From Bacillota bacterium (GTDB taxonomy: Bacteria > Bacillota > Clostridia > Saccharofermentanales > Saccharofermentanaceae): a DNA stretch of 64,000 nucleotides. Of this stretch, positions 1-8,342 are shown one piece after another. The DNA is taken from contig JAEWUD010000048.1 of NCBI GenBank assembly GCA_023397475.1, forward strand, positions 79,799-143,798, given 5' to 3'. Below the pieces are notes generated by a model. That model did no database searches. It saw nothing but the letters and a program-made list of their open reading frames with translations, and had not been told where the DNA came from. Position numbers and translations under genes: made by a program. Positions within the stretch are counted from its first letter, which is position 1, and each line of letters begins with the position of its first letter.

Positions 1-499
1 CGGACGGTGCGAGAATGATCATGAAACGGTACGTGTACGAAGGACGCACACCGAGATAGGGATCCGTAGCGATCACGAAGGGGCGAATGTAGAGGGACTC
101 TCCCTCGCCGGAAGGAATCCAGTCGCGATCCAGCGATACGAGTTCCTTCGTCGCATACACGCAGAAATCTTCGTCAAGAGCAGGAATTACGAGACGCTCA
201 TCCGAGTTATTCATTCGCTCATAATTCAACCGGGGACGGAAAAGATTTATGGTCCCATCCGGACAACGATAGGCCTTGAGTCCTTCGAAAACAGCCTGTC
301 CATAATGGAATACCATGGCGGAAGGCTCGATCAGGAAGGGAGCGTACGCCTCGATTCTTGGGTTAATCCACCCCTGACCTTCGACGTAATCCATGATGAA
401 CATGTGATCGGTGAAGTTCTGGCCAAATGGAAGCGGCTGACCCGGGACGGGCTTCTGCTTGGGATTCTTCGTCATTGTCACGGGAATCGCTGGGTACAT
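1..499 (-). CDS. ilvE: Branched-chain amino acid aminotransferase, 5' part (runs off left edge)
   Basis: PLP-dependent class IV aminotransferase that interconverts Leu, Ile and Val with their 2-oxoacids. I translated the minus strand by hand: 166 codons from the ATG at 499 to the window edge. The segment with FTDHMFIMDY near residue 27 and the block FHYGQAVFEGLKAY near residue 61 are typical of the BCAT N-terminal domain. The catalytic lysine lies beyond the edge, so activity cannot be judged. The start is set by AGGAGG at 508-513, eight bases upstream. It is divergent from uvrB. Its 2-oxoacid products would be natural substrates of the VOR-type oxidoreductase at 18-20 kb; that link is inference. 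Confidence 0.9.
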   Translation of the reverse strand, partial: MYPAIPVTMTKNPKQKPVPGQPLPFGQNFTDHMFIMDYVEGQGWINPRIEAYAPFLIEPSAMVFHYGQAVFEGLKAYRCPDGTINLFRPRLNYERMNNSDERLVIPALDEDFCVYATKELVSLDRDWIPSGEGESLYIRPFVIATDPYLGVRPSYTYRFMIILAPS

Positions 500-627
500 A
501 TTGCTTTCCTCCTAAGAATATAAGGGTTTCTTTCATCGTTTAGTATCATAGTACATTTTTGCAGAAAAGTGCAGTCCATCCTTCAAAAAAACGAAAATCG
601 TTGAATTTTCTTCTCGCATACGACGTG

Positions 628-656
628 TTGAACATTTGTTCTGGTTCCCGTATAAT
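628..656 (+). promoter_or_regulatory. uvrB promoter
   Basis: The -35 hexamer TTGAAC (628-633) and -10 hexamer TATAAT (651-656) are separated by 17 bases, a near-consensus SigA promoter about 50 bases upstream of the uvrB start. The -35 box is overlapped by an SOS operator. Confidence 0.8.
630..641 (+). promoter_or_regulatory. SOS box (LexA/DinR operator) of uvrB
   Basis: GAACATTTGTTC is an exact match to the GAAC-N4-GTTC core of the Gram-positive LexA (DinR) operator. It sits on the -35 hexamer, where a bound repressor would block RNA polymerase. uvrB is a known SOS gene in Bacillus, so site and gene agree. Confidence 0.85.
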
Positions 657-704
657 GTCGTTAGAATGTATATCAAATTTTTCGATTGGGTAAGGTGAAT
701 GAGT

Positions 705-2756
705 ATGAAGGATCAGGGTTCGGGTCGAAGCGAAGTTCCGGTCGTATTGGAGGAGCGTCCGTTCCGTCTTGCGTCGGATATGCGGCCTACGGGAGATCAG
801 CCCGCGGCGATCGATAAACTCGTCAACGGAATCCGAGAAGGTTTGGCTGCGCAGACCTTGCTGGGAGTCACCGGATCCGGCAAGACATTTACGATGGCGA
901 ATATTATCGAACGCCTGCAGAGACCGACGCTTGTCATCGCTCATAACAAGACGCTGGCGGCGCAGCTTTGCGCCGAGTTTAAGGCATTTTTCCCGGATAA
1001 CGCCGTGGAATTCTTCGTGTCGTATTACGATTATTATCAGCCGGAAGCGTATATCGCTGCATCCGATACGTATATTGAGAAGGATTCCGCGATCAACGAT
1101 GAGATCGACCGGATGCGGCATTCTGCCACATCGTCTCTTCTGGAGCGGCGGGACGTGATCGTCGTCGCTTCCGTATCCTGCATTTACGGGTTGGGAGACC
1201 CGGAGGATTATCGGGAGATGATGCTCAGTCTTCGTCCCGGCATGAGGAAGGATCGAGATCAGATCATTCGCGAATTGATCTCTCTTCAGTATGCGAGGAA
1301 TGATTTTGAGGTGAAGCGCGGTGCTTTTCGCGTTCGCGGAGACACCATTGACATTTTCCCCCCGTCCAGTGAGAATCTCTTGACCCGCGTCACTTTCTTC
1401 GGCGATACGATTGAGCGGATTACGGAGGTAGACGCGATCACCGGCAAGATCCAGTGGGCGCGCAATTACACCGCGATCTTTCCCGCGTCGCACTATGCGA
1501 CGAGTCAGCAGAAGATGAAGAAGGCTTTGGTCACGATTGAGGCGGAGCTTGATCTTCGATTGCAGGAGCTGCGGGAGCAGGGCAAGATCATCGAGGCCTA
1601 TCGTCTGGAGCAGAGGACGCGTTATGATCTGGAGATGCTCCGCGAGACGGGGTTCTGTAAGGGGATAGAGAACTATTCACGGCATCTGTCTTCGCGAGAA
1701 CCGGGATCGCCGCCCTATACACTCCTTGACTTCTTCCCGGATGATTATCTTCTGATGATTGATGAATCACACGTTTCGATTCCGCAGATCGGCGCGATGT
1801 TTAACGGTGATCGGTCGCGCAAGACCAGCCTTGTGGAATATGGGTTTCGTCTTCCGTCTGCCTATGACAACCGACCGCTTCGCTTCGAAGAGTTTGAGAA
1901 GAAGATGCGTACAGCTCTCTTTGTCTCCGCGACACCTTCGGTATATGAGGCCGAGCACAGTCTTCAGACTGCGGAGCAGATCATTCGTCCGACAGGACTT
2001 GTGGATCCTCAGATTGCGGTACGGCCGGTGGAAGGACAGATTGATGACATCCTTTCTGAACTGAAGGAGGCCACAGGCCGGAATGAGAGATCACTCGTTT
2101 TGACATTAACCAAGAAGATGGCGGAGGATCTCTCCGCTTTCCTCGCCAACGAAGGGATCAAGGTCAAGTATCTCCATTCCGACATCGATACGGTCGAACG
2201 CATGAAGTTGTTACGCGACCTGCGACAGGGTGTCTTTGACGTTCTTGTCGGAATCAACCTGCTTCGCGAAGGTCTTGACCTTCCGGAAGTCTCACGCATC
2301 ATGATTCTGGACGCGGACAAGGAAGGCTTCCTTCGCTCCGCGAGATCCTTGATTCAGATCATCGGGCGCGCGGCCCGCAATGTTAACGGAATGGTCATTC
2401 TTTATGCAGATCAGATCACAGACAGTATGTTCGCCGCAATTTCAGAGACGAACAGAAGACGTGAGATCCAAATCGCGTATAATGAGAAGAACGGTATCAC
2501 CCCGACGAGTATTCGCAAAGAAGTTCGGGGCGTTCTCGACACGATCGAAGAGATCAGTCGCGAGGAAGGTGTCGACGAGAAACAGTTGGAGAATCTCCTT
2601 ACAGACAAGGCGCCGGATCTTTCGAAGCAGGAACTTCAGAAGATTGCCAAGCGTCTGGAGAAGGAGATGAAGGAAGCCGCTTCCAAGCTCGAGTTCGAGG
2701 AGGCTGCCCGTCTTCGGGACCTTCTTGTCGCTGTCAAAGGCCGTATCCATTCTTGA
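705..2756 (+). CDS. uvrB: Excinuclease ABC subunit B (UvrB)
   Basis: DNA damage-verifying helicase subunit of the UvrABC nucleotide excision repair complex. The 683-residue length is normal. Walker A GVTGSGKT is near residue 53, the beta-hairpin block YYDYYQPEAY near residue 108, the DEAD-like box as MIDESH near residue 350, then the C-terminal helicase domain and a UVR motif (LEFEEAARLRD) at the end that binds UvrC. An ATG at 699 is also in frame, but AAGGTG at 692-697 is correctly spaced (7 bases) only for the ATG at 705, so I prefer 705. dnaE follows after 29 bases; uvrA is not in the window. Regulation by LexA is indicated by the operator upstream. Confidence 0.97.
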   Translation: MKDQGSGRSEVPVVLEERPFRLASDMRPTGDQPAAIDKLVNGIREGLAAQTLLGVTGSGKTFTMANIIERLQRPTLVIAHNKTLAAQLCAEFKAFFPDNAVEFFVSYYDYYQPEAYIAASDTYIEKDSAINDEIDRMRHSATSSLLERRDVIVVASVSCIYGLGDPEDYREMMLSLRPGMRKDRDQIIRELISLQYARNDFEVKRGAFRVRGDTIDIFPPSSENLLTRVTFFGDTIERITEVDAITGKIQWARNYTAIFPASHYATSQQKMKKALVTIEAELDLRLQELREQGKIIEAYRLEQRTRYDLEMLRETGFCKGIENYSRHLSSREPGSPPYTLLDFFPDDYLLMIDESHVSIPQIGAMFNGDRSRKTSLVEYGFRLPSAYDNRPLRFEEFEKKMRTALFVSATPSVYEAEHSLQTAEQIIRPTGLVDPQIAVRPVEGQIDDILSELKEATGRNERSLVLTLTKKMAEDLSAFLANEGIKVKYLHSDIDTVERMKLLRDLRQGVFDVLVGINLLREGLDLPEVSRIMILDADKEGFLRSARSLIQIIGRAARNVNGMVILYADQITDSMFAAISETNRRREIQIAYNEKNGITPTSIRKEVRGVLDTIEEISREEGVDEKQLENLLTDKAPDLSKQELQKIAKRLEKEMKEAASKLEFEEAARLRDLLVAVKGRIHS

Positions 2757-2785
2757 TTGAATTCAAACAGAGAGGATCATAACGC

Positions 2786-5700
2786 ATGGCCGTGCCGGGA
2801 AGTGGATTTGTTCATTTGCATCTTCATACAGAGTTCAGCCTGTTGGACGGCGCAATCCGGATCAAGGCTCTGGCGGCGCGTCTTCGCGAACTTGGACAAA
2901 CATCGTGTGCCATCACGGATCATGGAGTCATGTATGGTACCGTAGATTTCTATCGGATCATGAAGGCAGAGGGAATTCATCCGATCATCGGGTGTGAGTG
3001 TTATGTTGCACCGCGCGGTCGTATGCAGAAAGAAGGTAACGCGGATCGGGATCCATACCATCTGATACTTCTGGCAAAGGATCAGACGGGCCTCATGAAC
3101 CTGAACCGACTGGTATCCGCGGGGTTTTCCGAAGGCTTCTATTATCGCCCTCGTATCGATCGTGAGCTTCTTGAGAAATATCACGAAGGTCTTATCGCTC
3201 TCTCCGCATGCCTGGCCGGCGAAGTTTCACAGGCGATTATCGGCGAGCAGTATGAGGAAGCCCGCAAGACAGCCGAGTGGTATGATCGCGTTTTCGGCCG
3301 CGATAATTTCTTTCTTGAGATTCAAAGCAACACGATTCCGGTGCAGGCGAGAGTGAATGCTCACCTGATCCGCATATCGGCGGAGACGGGAATTCCTCTT
3401 GTCGCGACCAATGATTGTCATTATATGCTTCGGGAAGATGCCAAGGCTCACGATGTTCTTCTCTGTATGCAGACAGGTAAACACATATCGGACAAGGATC
3501 GTATGCGCATGCCGACGGAGGATTTCTATGTTCGCTCCGAAGCGGAGATGCGGGATTTCTTTCCGAATATTCCGTCCGCGATCGAGAATACCGTGCGAAT
3601 CGCCCAAAGATGTGATGCCGGTTATGTTTTCGGAGATATTCATCTGCCGTCTTTTGAGATTCCTTCGGCGTATACGGATCATGAGAAATATCTGCGCGAC
3701 CTTTCTCTGACCGGTTTGGCGAAGAGGCTCGACGGGAAACCGGAATCTGCCAAGCGCGATCAGTATATGGAACGGCTTGACTATGAGTTAACCGTCATAA
3801 ACCAGATGGGATTTACGGATTACTACCTGATTGTTTGGGATTTTATTAAGTATGCTCGTGACCACGAGATTATGGTCGGACCGGGTCGCGGATCCGGAGC
3901 GGGTTCTCTTGTCGCGTATTCCCTGGCGATTACGAATATCGATCCGATGAAGTACAATCTAATCTTCGAGCGATTTCTCAACAGCGAGCGCGTGAGCATG
4001 CCGGACTTTGATATTGACTTTTGTTATGAACGCAGACCCGAGGTGATCAGCTATGTCACCCGGAAATACGGCGCGGATCGCGTTGCCCAGGTCATTACCT
4101 TCGGAACCCTTGCGGCGAGGGCTTGTGTCAGGGATGTCGCCCGCGCGCTTGAGATGCCTTACTCCGACACGGATCGGCTCGCCAAGATGATACCGGGCAC
4201 ACCGGGGATGACGATTCAGAAAGCGCTCGAACTCTCCACTGAACTGAAATCCAGCTATGACACGCAAGCACTTGTACGAGAAGTTATTGACACGGCGATT
4301 CTTTTCGAGGGTATGCCGCGACACGCTTCCACCCATGCCGCCGGTGTTGTCATTTCGGGACGTCCGTTGACGGACCTGGCCCCTCTGTCAAAGAATGACG
4401 AATCGATTGTCGTTCAGTTCGACAAGAATAATGTGGAGGCGATCGGACTCTTAAAGTTCGATTTTCTCGGGCTGCGCACCCTGACGGTGTTGCGCGATGC
4501 CGCGGAGTATGTGATGGAGAATCGCGGAATCTGGATTGACTATGACCAGATTCCACTCGACGATCCTGAGGTTTATCGCATGATCAGCCGCGGCGATACG
4601 GAGGGGATTTTCCAGTTGGAGAGTTCCGGTATGACGAATTTCATGACCGAGCTGATGCCGGAAACTCTGGAAGATATCATAGCGGGAATTTCTCTTTATC
4701 GTCCGGGTCCGATGGACCAGATTCCGAAGTATGTCAAAGCTCGTCACGACAAATCTTCGCTGGCTTACGATCACCCTCTTCTGGAACCGATTCTCAATGT
4801 GACGTATGGTTGCATGGTTTATCAGGAACAGGTCATGCAAATCGTTCGCGATCTCGCCGGTTTCTCGATGGGGCAATCCGATAATATTCGTCGTGCGATG
4901 AGTAAGAAGAAGGCCGCACTCATGGAGACGTACAGGAAACTCTTCATCTATGGCGGTGAAGATGATCTTGGACGTCACGTGGACGGCGCTTTGGCGCGCG
5001 GTGTCCCCGAGAAGATCGCGAACAAACTCTATGACGATGTCGCACAGTTTTCAGGGTACGCATTCAATAAGTCGCACGCCGCCGCATATGCGGTTGTCGG
5101 TTATTACACCGCCTATATGAAGTATTATTACCCGACGGAGTTTATGGCTGCGATGCTGAACAGTTTTCGCGGGAACCTGAATCAGACCTCGTGGTATGTT
5201 GCCTGTGCCAAGAAGATGGGGATCCGAATTCTTCCTCCGGATGTCAACAAGAGCATGCTGAAGTTTACTACAGAGGGGGCAGACGCGATTCGTATCGGTT
5301 TATCCGCGGTGAAGAACGCGGGCGAAGGTGCGATCGCGCGCTTGATTGAGGAACGTACGTCCGGGGGAGAATATGTATCGTACGGCGATTTTTTGCGACG
5401 AATGCAGAAGGTTGACCTCAATAAGAAGATGATCGAATCCTTCATCTTCGCCTCCGCATTGGACGGCTTCGGGGTCTCCCGCGCTGCAATGGCGGCAGCC
5501 TTGGACCCCTATCTGTCACTTTTACAATCCGCGCGGCGACGAGCAATGGATGGTCAGATCTCATTATTTGGCACGGTGGGAGATTCGGGCGACGACACTG
5601 TCGTAGAACCGAGTTACCCGCCGGTAGAGGAATTCAAGGCTGCCGAAAGACTGTCGAGAGAGAAGGAAGTCCTCGGGCTTTATATCTCCGGTCATCCCTT

Positions 5701-6511
5701 GGAGGACTATACACTGGCGATCGCGAACCGGACAGATACGGACAGTTCGGCCTTCCTGACGGGAAACGCGGAGGAAGAGATACTTACGGATCATACGGTG
5801 AACGACAATGACCGCGTCAAGATGGCGGGAATTCTTCTTTCGCGATCCACAAAAACGATCCGAAATACGGAGATGATGGCTTTTCTGAACATGGAAGACA
5901 TGATGGGAACCTTCGAAGTCATTGTTTTTCCGGAGGCTTTACGCAAGTACGCGCCCATTCTTCAGGAGAATCGTGTTCTCAAAGTAACGGGCAAGGTCAG
6001 AATACGACTCGATGAAGCGCCCAAACTCGTTGCCGAGCATATCGAGGTACTTCTTCCCAACGACGAAGAGAAGTATAAAGCACCGGAGCCTCCGGATCGC
6101 AGAGCCGGTTCACAAACGAGAAGACCGGCGCCGAAGCGTGAGGTGACGGTTGTCGAGCGCAAGCACGAAGATCGACAATCGCAACCGTCGGAGAGCAGCA
6201 ACGAGACAAGGGATGAGCAACCGTCGGATAGAAGGAATGAGACAAGGGATGTGCAACCGGCGGAGAACTCCGTTATGAACAAGGATGTGCAGCGACTTTG
6301 CATCCGGTACTATGGCACGGAGAAGGATGAAGGATTTCATCGATTGCTCTCAATGCTTGAGTACTTTCATGGATCGATGCCCGTCATTGTCGCATTACCC
6401 GGGGAGAAGAGAAGTATACGTTTGCCGGAGAAGTTCGCCGTTGATCCGCAGAATGATATTCTCAAAGAGTTCGCCCGGGTCTTTGGCTTTGACAATTTGG
6501 CTATATTTTAG
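2786..6511 (+). CDS. dnaE: DNA polymerase III alpha subunit (DnaE)
   Basis: Replicative-type family C DNA polymerase, 1241 residues. An N-terminal PHP domain starts with HLHLHTEFSLLDGA near residue 10. The polymerase active site PDFDIDF (near residue 408) supplies two catalytic aspartates. Helix-hairpin-helix and OB-fold (near residue 1010) regions follow. In Clostridia this DnaE works beside PolC, which is not in this window. RBS AGAGGA at 2771-2776. Between the OB domain and the conserved C-terminal block lies a charged linker with three 12-residue repeats (see the repeat entry). The gene lies 29 bases after uvrB and may be cotranscribed with it, which would put it partly under SOS control; that is inference. 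Confidence 0.96.
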   Translation: MAVPGSGFVHLHLHTEFSLLDGAIRIKALAARLRELGQTSCAITDHGVMYGTVDFYRIMKAEGIHPIIGCECYVAPRGRMQKEGNADRDPYHLILLAKDQTGLMNLNRLVSAGFSEGFYYRPRIDRELLEKYHEGLIALSACLAGEVSQAIIGEQYEEARKTAEWYDRVFGRDNFFLEIQSNTIPVQARVNAHLIRISAETGIPLVATNDCHYMLREDAKAHDVLLCMQTGKHISDKDRMRMPTEDFYVRSEAEMRDFFPNIPSAIENTVRIAQRCDAGYVFGDIHLPSFEIPSAYTDHEKYLRDLSLTGLAKRLDGKPESAKRDQYMERLDYELTVINQMGFTDYYLIVWDFIKYARDHEIMVGPGRGSGAGSLVAYSLAITNIDPMKYNLIFERFLNSERVSMPDFDIDFCYERRPEVISYVTRKYGADRVAQVITFGTLAARACVRDVARALEMPYSDTDRLAKMIPGTPGMTIQKALELSTELKSSYDTQALVREVIDTAILFEGMPRHASTHAAGVVISGRPLTDLAPLSKNDESIVVQFDKNNVEAIGLLKFDFLGLRTLTVLRDAAEYVMENRGIWIDYDQIPLDDPEVYRMISRGDTEGIFQLESSGMTNFMTELMPETLEDIIAGISLYRPGPMDQIPKYVKARHDKSSLAYDHPLLEPILNVTYGCMVYQEQVMQIVRDLAGFSMGQSDNIRRAMSKKKAALMETYRKLFIYGGEDDLGRHVDGALARGVPEKIANKLYDDVAQFSGYAFNKSHAAAYAVVGYYTAYMKYYYPTEFMAAMLNSFRGNLNQTSWYVACAKKMGIRILPPDVNKSMLKFTTEGADAIRIGLSAVKNAGEGAIARLIEERTSGGEYVSYGDFLRRMQKVDLNKKMIESFIFASALDGFGVSRAAMAAALDPYLSLLQSARRRAMDGQISLFGTVGDSGDDTVVEPSYPPVEEFKAAERLSREKEVLGLYISGHPLEDYTLAIANRTDTDSSAFLTGNAEEEILTDHTVNDNDRVKMAGILLSRSTKTIRNTEMMAFLNMEDMMGTFEVIVFPEALRKYAPILQENRVLKVTGKVRIRLDEAPKLVAEHIEVLLPNDEEKYKAPEPPDRRAGSQTRRPAPKREVTVVERKHEDRQSQPSESSNETRDEQPSDRRNETRDVQPAENSVMNKDVQRLCIRYYGTEKDEGFHRLLSMLEYFHGSMPVIVALPGEKRSIRLPEKFAVDPQNDILKEFARVFGFDNLAIF
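6182..6289 (+). repeat. Three in-frame 36-bp repeats in the dnaE linker
   Basis: Units at 6182-6217, 6218-6253 and 6254-6289 encode QPSESSNETRDE, QPSDRRNETRDV and QPAENSVMNKDV. The first two are close copies, the third has diverged. They lie in a polar, probably disordered linker, so copy number may vary between strains. Confidence 0.8.
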
Positions 6512-6605
6512 AAGGCACAAGGCCGTTTGATTGGAATATCGACGTTTTTTTTGTGTTTGAAAACGCAAACTCTTCCGATAGCTTTTTCTTTTTTTGTCAT
6601 GCCTG

Positions 6606-6611
6606 TATAAT
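6606..6611 (+). promoter_or_regulatory. Probable -10 box for pfkA
   Basis: A perfect TATAAT lies 54 bases upstream of the pfkA start, in an AT-rich tract after dnaE. I do not see a good -35 at 16-18 bases, so only the -10 is called. Confidence 0.45.
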
Positions 6612-6664
6612 GAAAAAGTCTGAAAATGTTTTTCGCGTATATGAAGAAAGAATAGGTGACACTA

Positions 6665-7717
6665 ATGATAGATGATTATAACGTAACAAACATTCCGAGC
6701 CTCAAGGAAATGGTCGCTACAAACTATGATACAATTGCCGAGAATGAGATCCCCGAAATTCGCGGAATCGGAATTCTGACCAGCGGTGGCGACGCTCCCG
6801 GAATGAACGCCACGATCCGTGCGGTAGTTCGCGCCGGCATTAAGAGCGGTTATAAGATGCTCGGCGTCAAGAGAGGTTATCACGGCCTCTGGAAGGGTGA
6901 GATAGAAGAGATTACCAAGCGCGACGTCTCGGAGAAGTTGCAGCGAGGCGGAACCTTCCTTATGACCGCGCGCTCGAAGACTTTCGAGACACCCGAGGGG
7001 GTTCTCAAAGGTGCGAAGATGTGCAAGGTCTTCGGTATCGACGTTCTCGTCGTCATCGGCGGTGACGGATCCTACCGGGGCGCAAGAGATCTGGCTCGAA
7101 TCGGAATTCCTGTCATCGGTCTTCCGGGAACCATTGATAATGACATAGCCTCTACCGAGTACACGATCGGCTATGACACAGCGATGAATACGGCGATGGA
7201 AGCGATCGATAAATTGCGGGACACCGCGTCATCGCATGAACGTTGCAGTGTCATTGAGGTTATGGGACGCCGCGCCGGCTATATTGCCTTAAATGTCGGC
7301 ATCGCGACGGGAGCTGAGGTTATTCTGATTCCGGAACATCCGTATGACTTTAACAAAGATGTTGTAAAGGTTATACTGGACGGAAGAAATGCCGGAAAGC
7401 ACCACTACATCGTTATTGTCGCGGAGGGCGCAGGCAAGACCGTAGAGATTGCGCAGAGAATTGAGGAAGCGACTGGTATTGAGTCGAGACCGACGATTCT
7501 CGGGCATCTTCAGCGAGGTGGCAGTCCGACGTTGAGAGATCGAACGATGGCAAGTCTGATGGGCATTCATGCCATCGAATGCATCGATGCCAGACGTCTG
7601 AATCGCTTGGTCATCTTCAAGGATGGACGCATCTCCGATGTTGACATTGAAGAAGGTCTTCGTATGCAAAAGACGATTACAGAAGAGGAATTGGGCAGGG
7701 CGAAGGTTCTGTCCTAA
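6665..7717 (+). CDS. pfkA: ATP-dependent 6-phosphofructokinase
   Basis: Phosphorylates fructose 6-phosphate in glycolysis. The nucleotide motif TSGGDAPGMN, the GGDGSYRGA loop and the catalytic PGTIDNDI are all present. The glycine after GGD is the residue found in ATP-dependent rather than pyrophosphate-dependent enzymes. The protein is about 350 residues, roughly 30 longer at the N-terminus than the compact bacterial enzyme: about 35 residues precede the usual start region. A GTG at 6656 is an alternative start, but AGGTGA at 6654-6659 is better spaced for the ATG at 6665. First gene of a tight pfkA-pgsA-mutS2 cluster (7 bases to pgsA). Confidence 0.94.
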   Translation: MIDDYNVTNIPSLKEMVATNYDTIAENEIPEIRGIGILTSGGDAPGMNATIRAVVRAGIKSGYKMLGVKRGYHGLWKGEIEEITKRDVSEKLQRGGTFLMTARSKTFETPEGVLKGAKMCKVFGIDVLVVIGGDGSYRGARDLARIGIPVIGLPGTIDNDIASTEYTIGYDTAMNTAMEAIDKLRDTASSHERCSVIEVMGRRAGYIALNVGIATGAEVILIPEHPYDFNKDVVKVILDGRNAGKHHYIVIVAEGAGKTVEIAQRIEEATGIESRPTILGHLQRGGSPTLRDRTMASLMGIHAIECIDARRLNRLVIFKDGRISDVDIEEGLRMQKTITEEELGRAKVLS

Positions 7718-7724
7718 GGGAGTT

Positions 7725-8339
7725 ATGAAGTTCAAAATGTCCTGGACCATACCCAACGTGTTGACAACGGTTCGTCTCGCGGCGATACCGTTTATGGCCG
7801 TATTCATTTATTTGAGCGGCCAACCGGGTCCGGAGGGCGGACGTTTTGGAATGATCGCATTCTGTTTCTTTGTCGCGATTTGGGTAACCGATATGCTCGA
7901 CGGATTTATCGCGCGTCGATTTAATCAGGTTTCTGATTTCGGCAAGATCTACGATCCGTTCGTCGATAAGCTTTTCCAGTTCACGACGGCGTTCATGCTC
8001 TTTCTTATCTCCCGTCTGCCCCTGTGGGTCGTCATATTCATCATCGTGAAGGAAGTTCTCATGCTTTTAGGCGGAGCCTATATTCTTCAGAAGAAGCGTG
8101 TGGTCGTCCATTCCAAATGGTATGGCAAGGCATCGACGGTTCTGTTCGTCATTGCTCTAGCAGCGGTGTTCTTCATTCCGTATGACGCCAGTACTTTACT
8201 TCACATTATCTTTGTTCCACCGGTTTTTATGTCGTCTTTTGCCACGATCTGTTACGGAGTAACTCTTTTCAAGGACACTTCGAAGATTTACGGTGACCCC
8301 AAAGACGACCATTCGTCAGAACATCTGACAGAAGGATAA
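7725..8339 (+). CDS. pgsA: CDP-diacylglycerol-glycerol-3-phosphate 3-phosphatidyltransferase
   Basis: Integral membrane enzyme that makes phosphatidylglycerol phosphate from CDP-diacylglycerol. The CDP-alcohol phosphatidyltransferase signature, D-G-x2-A-R-x8-G-x3-D-x3-D, is seen complete, starting at DGFIARRF near residue 64. About 204 residues with several hydrophobic helices, normal for PgsA. The open frame extends upstream into pfkA, but AAGGGAG at 7716-7722 and the typical opening (WTIPNVLTTVR) point to the ATG at 7725; the ATG at 7737 is the alternative. Confidence 0.93.
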   Translation: MKFKMSWTIPNVLTTVRLAAIPFMAVFIYLSGQPGPEGGRFGMIAFCFFVAIWVTDMLDGFIARRFNQVSDFGKIYDPFVDKLFQFTTAFMLFLISRLPLWVVIFIIVKEVLMLLGGAYILQKKRVVVHSKWYGKASTVLFVIALAAVFFIPYDASTLLHIIFVPPVFMSSFATICYGVTLFKDTSKIYGDPKDDHSSEHLTEG

Positions 8340-8342
8340 TCT

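Noticed and set aside
546..1493. 315-codon open frame opposite uvrB
   Set aside because: It lies antisense to clear uvrB motifs, has no RBS and no recognisable domain.
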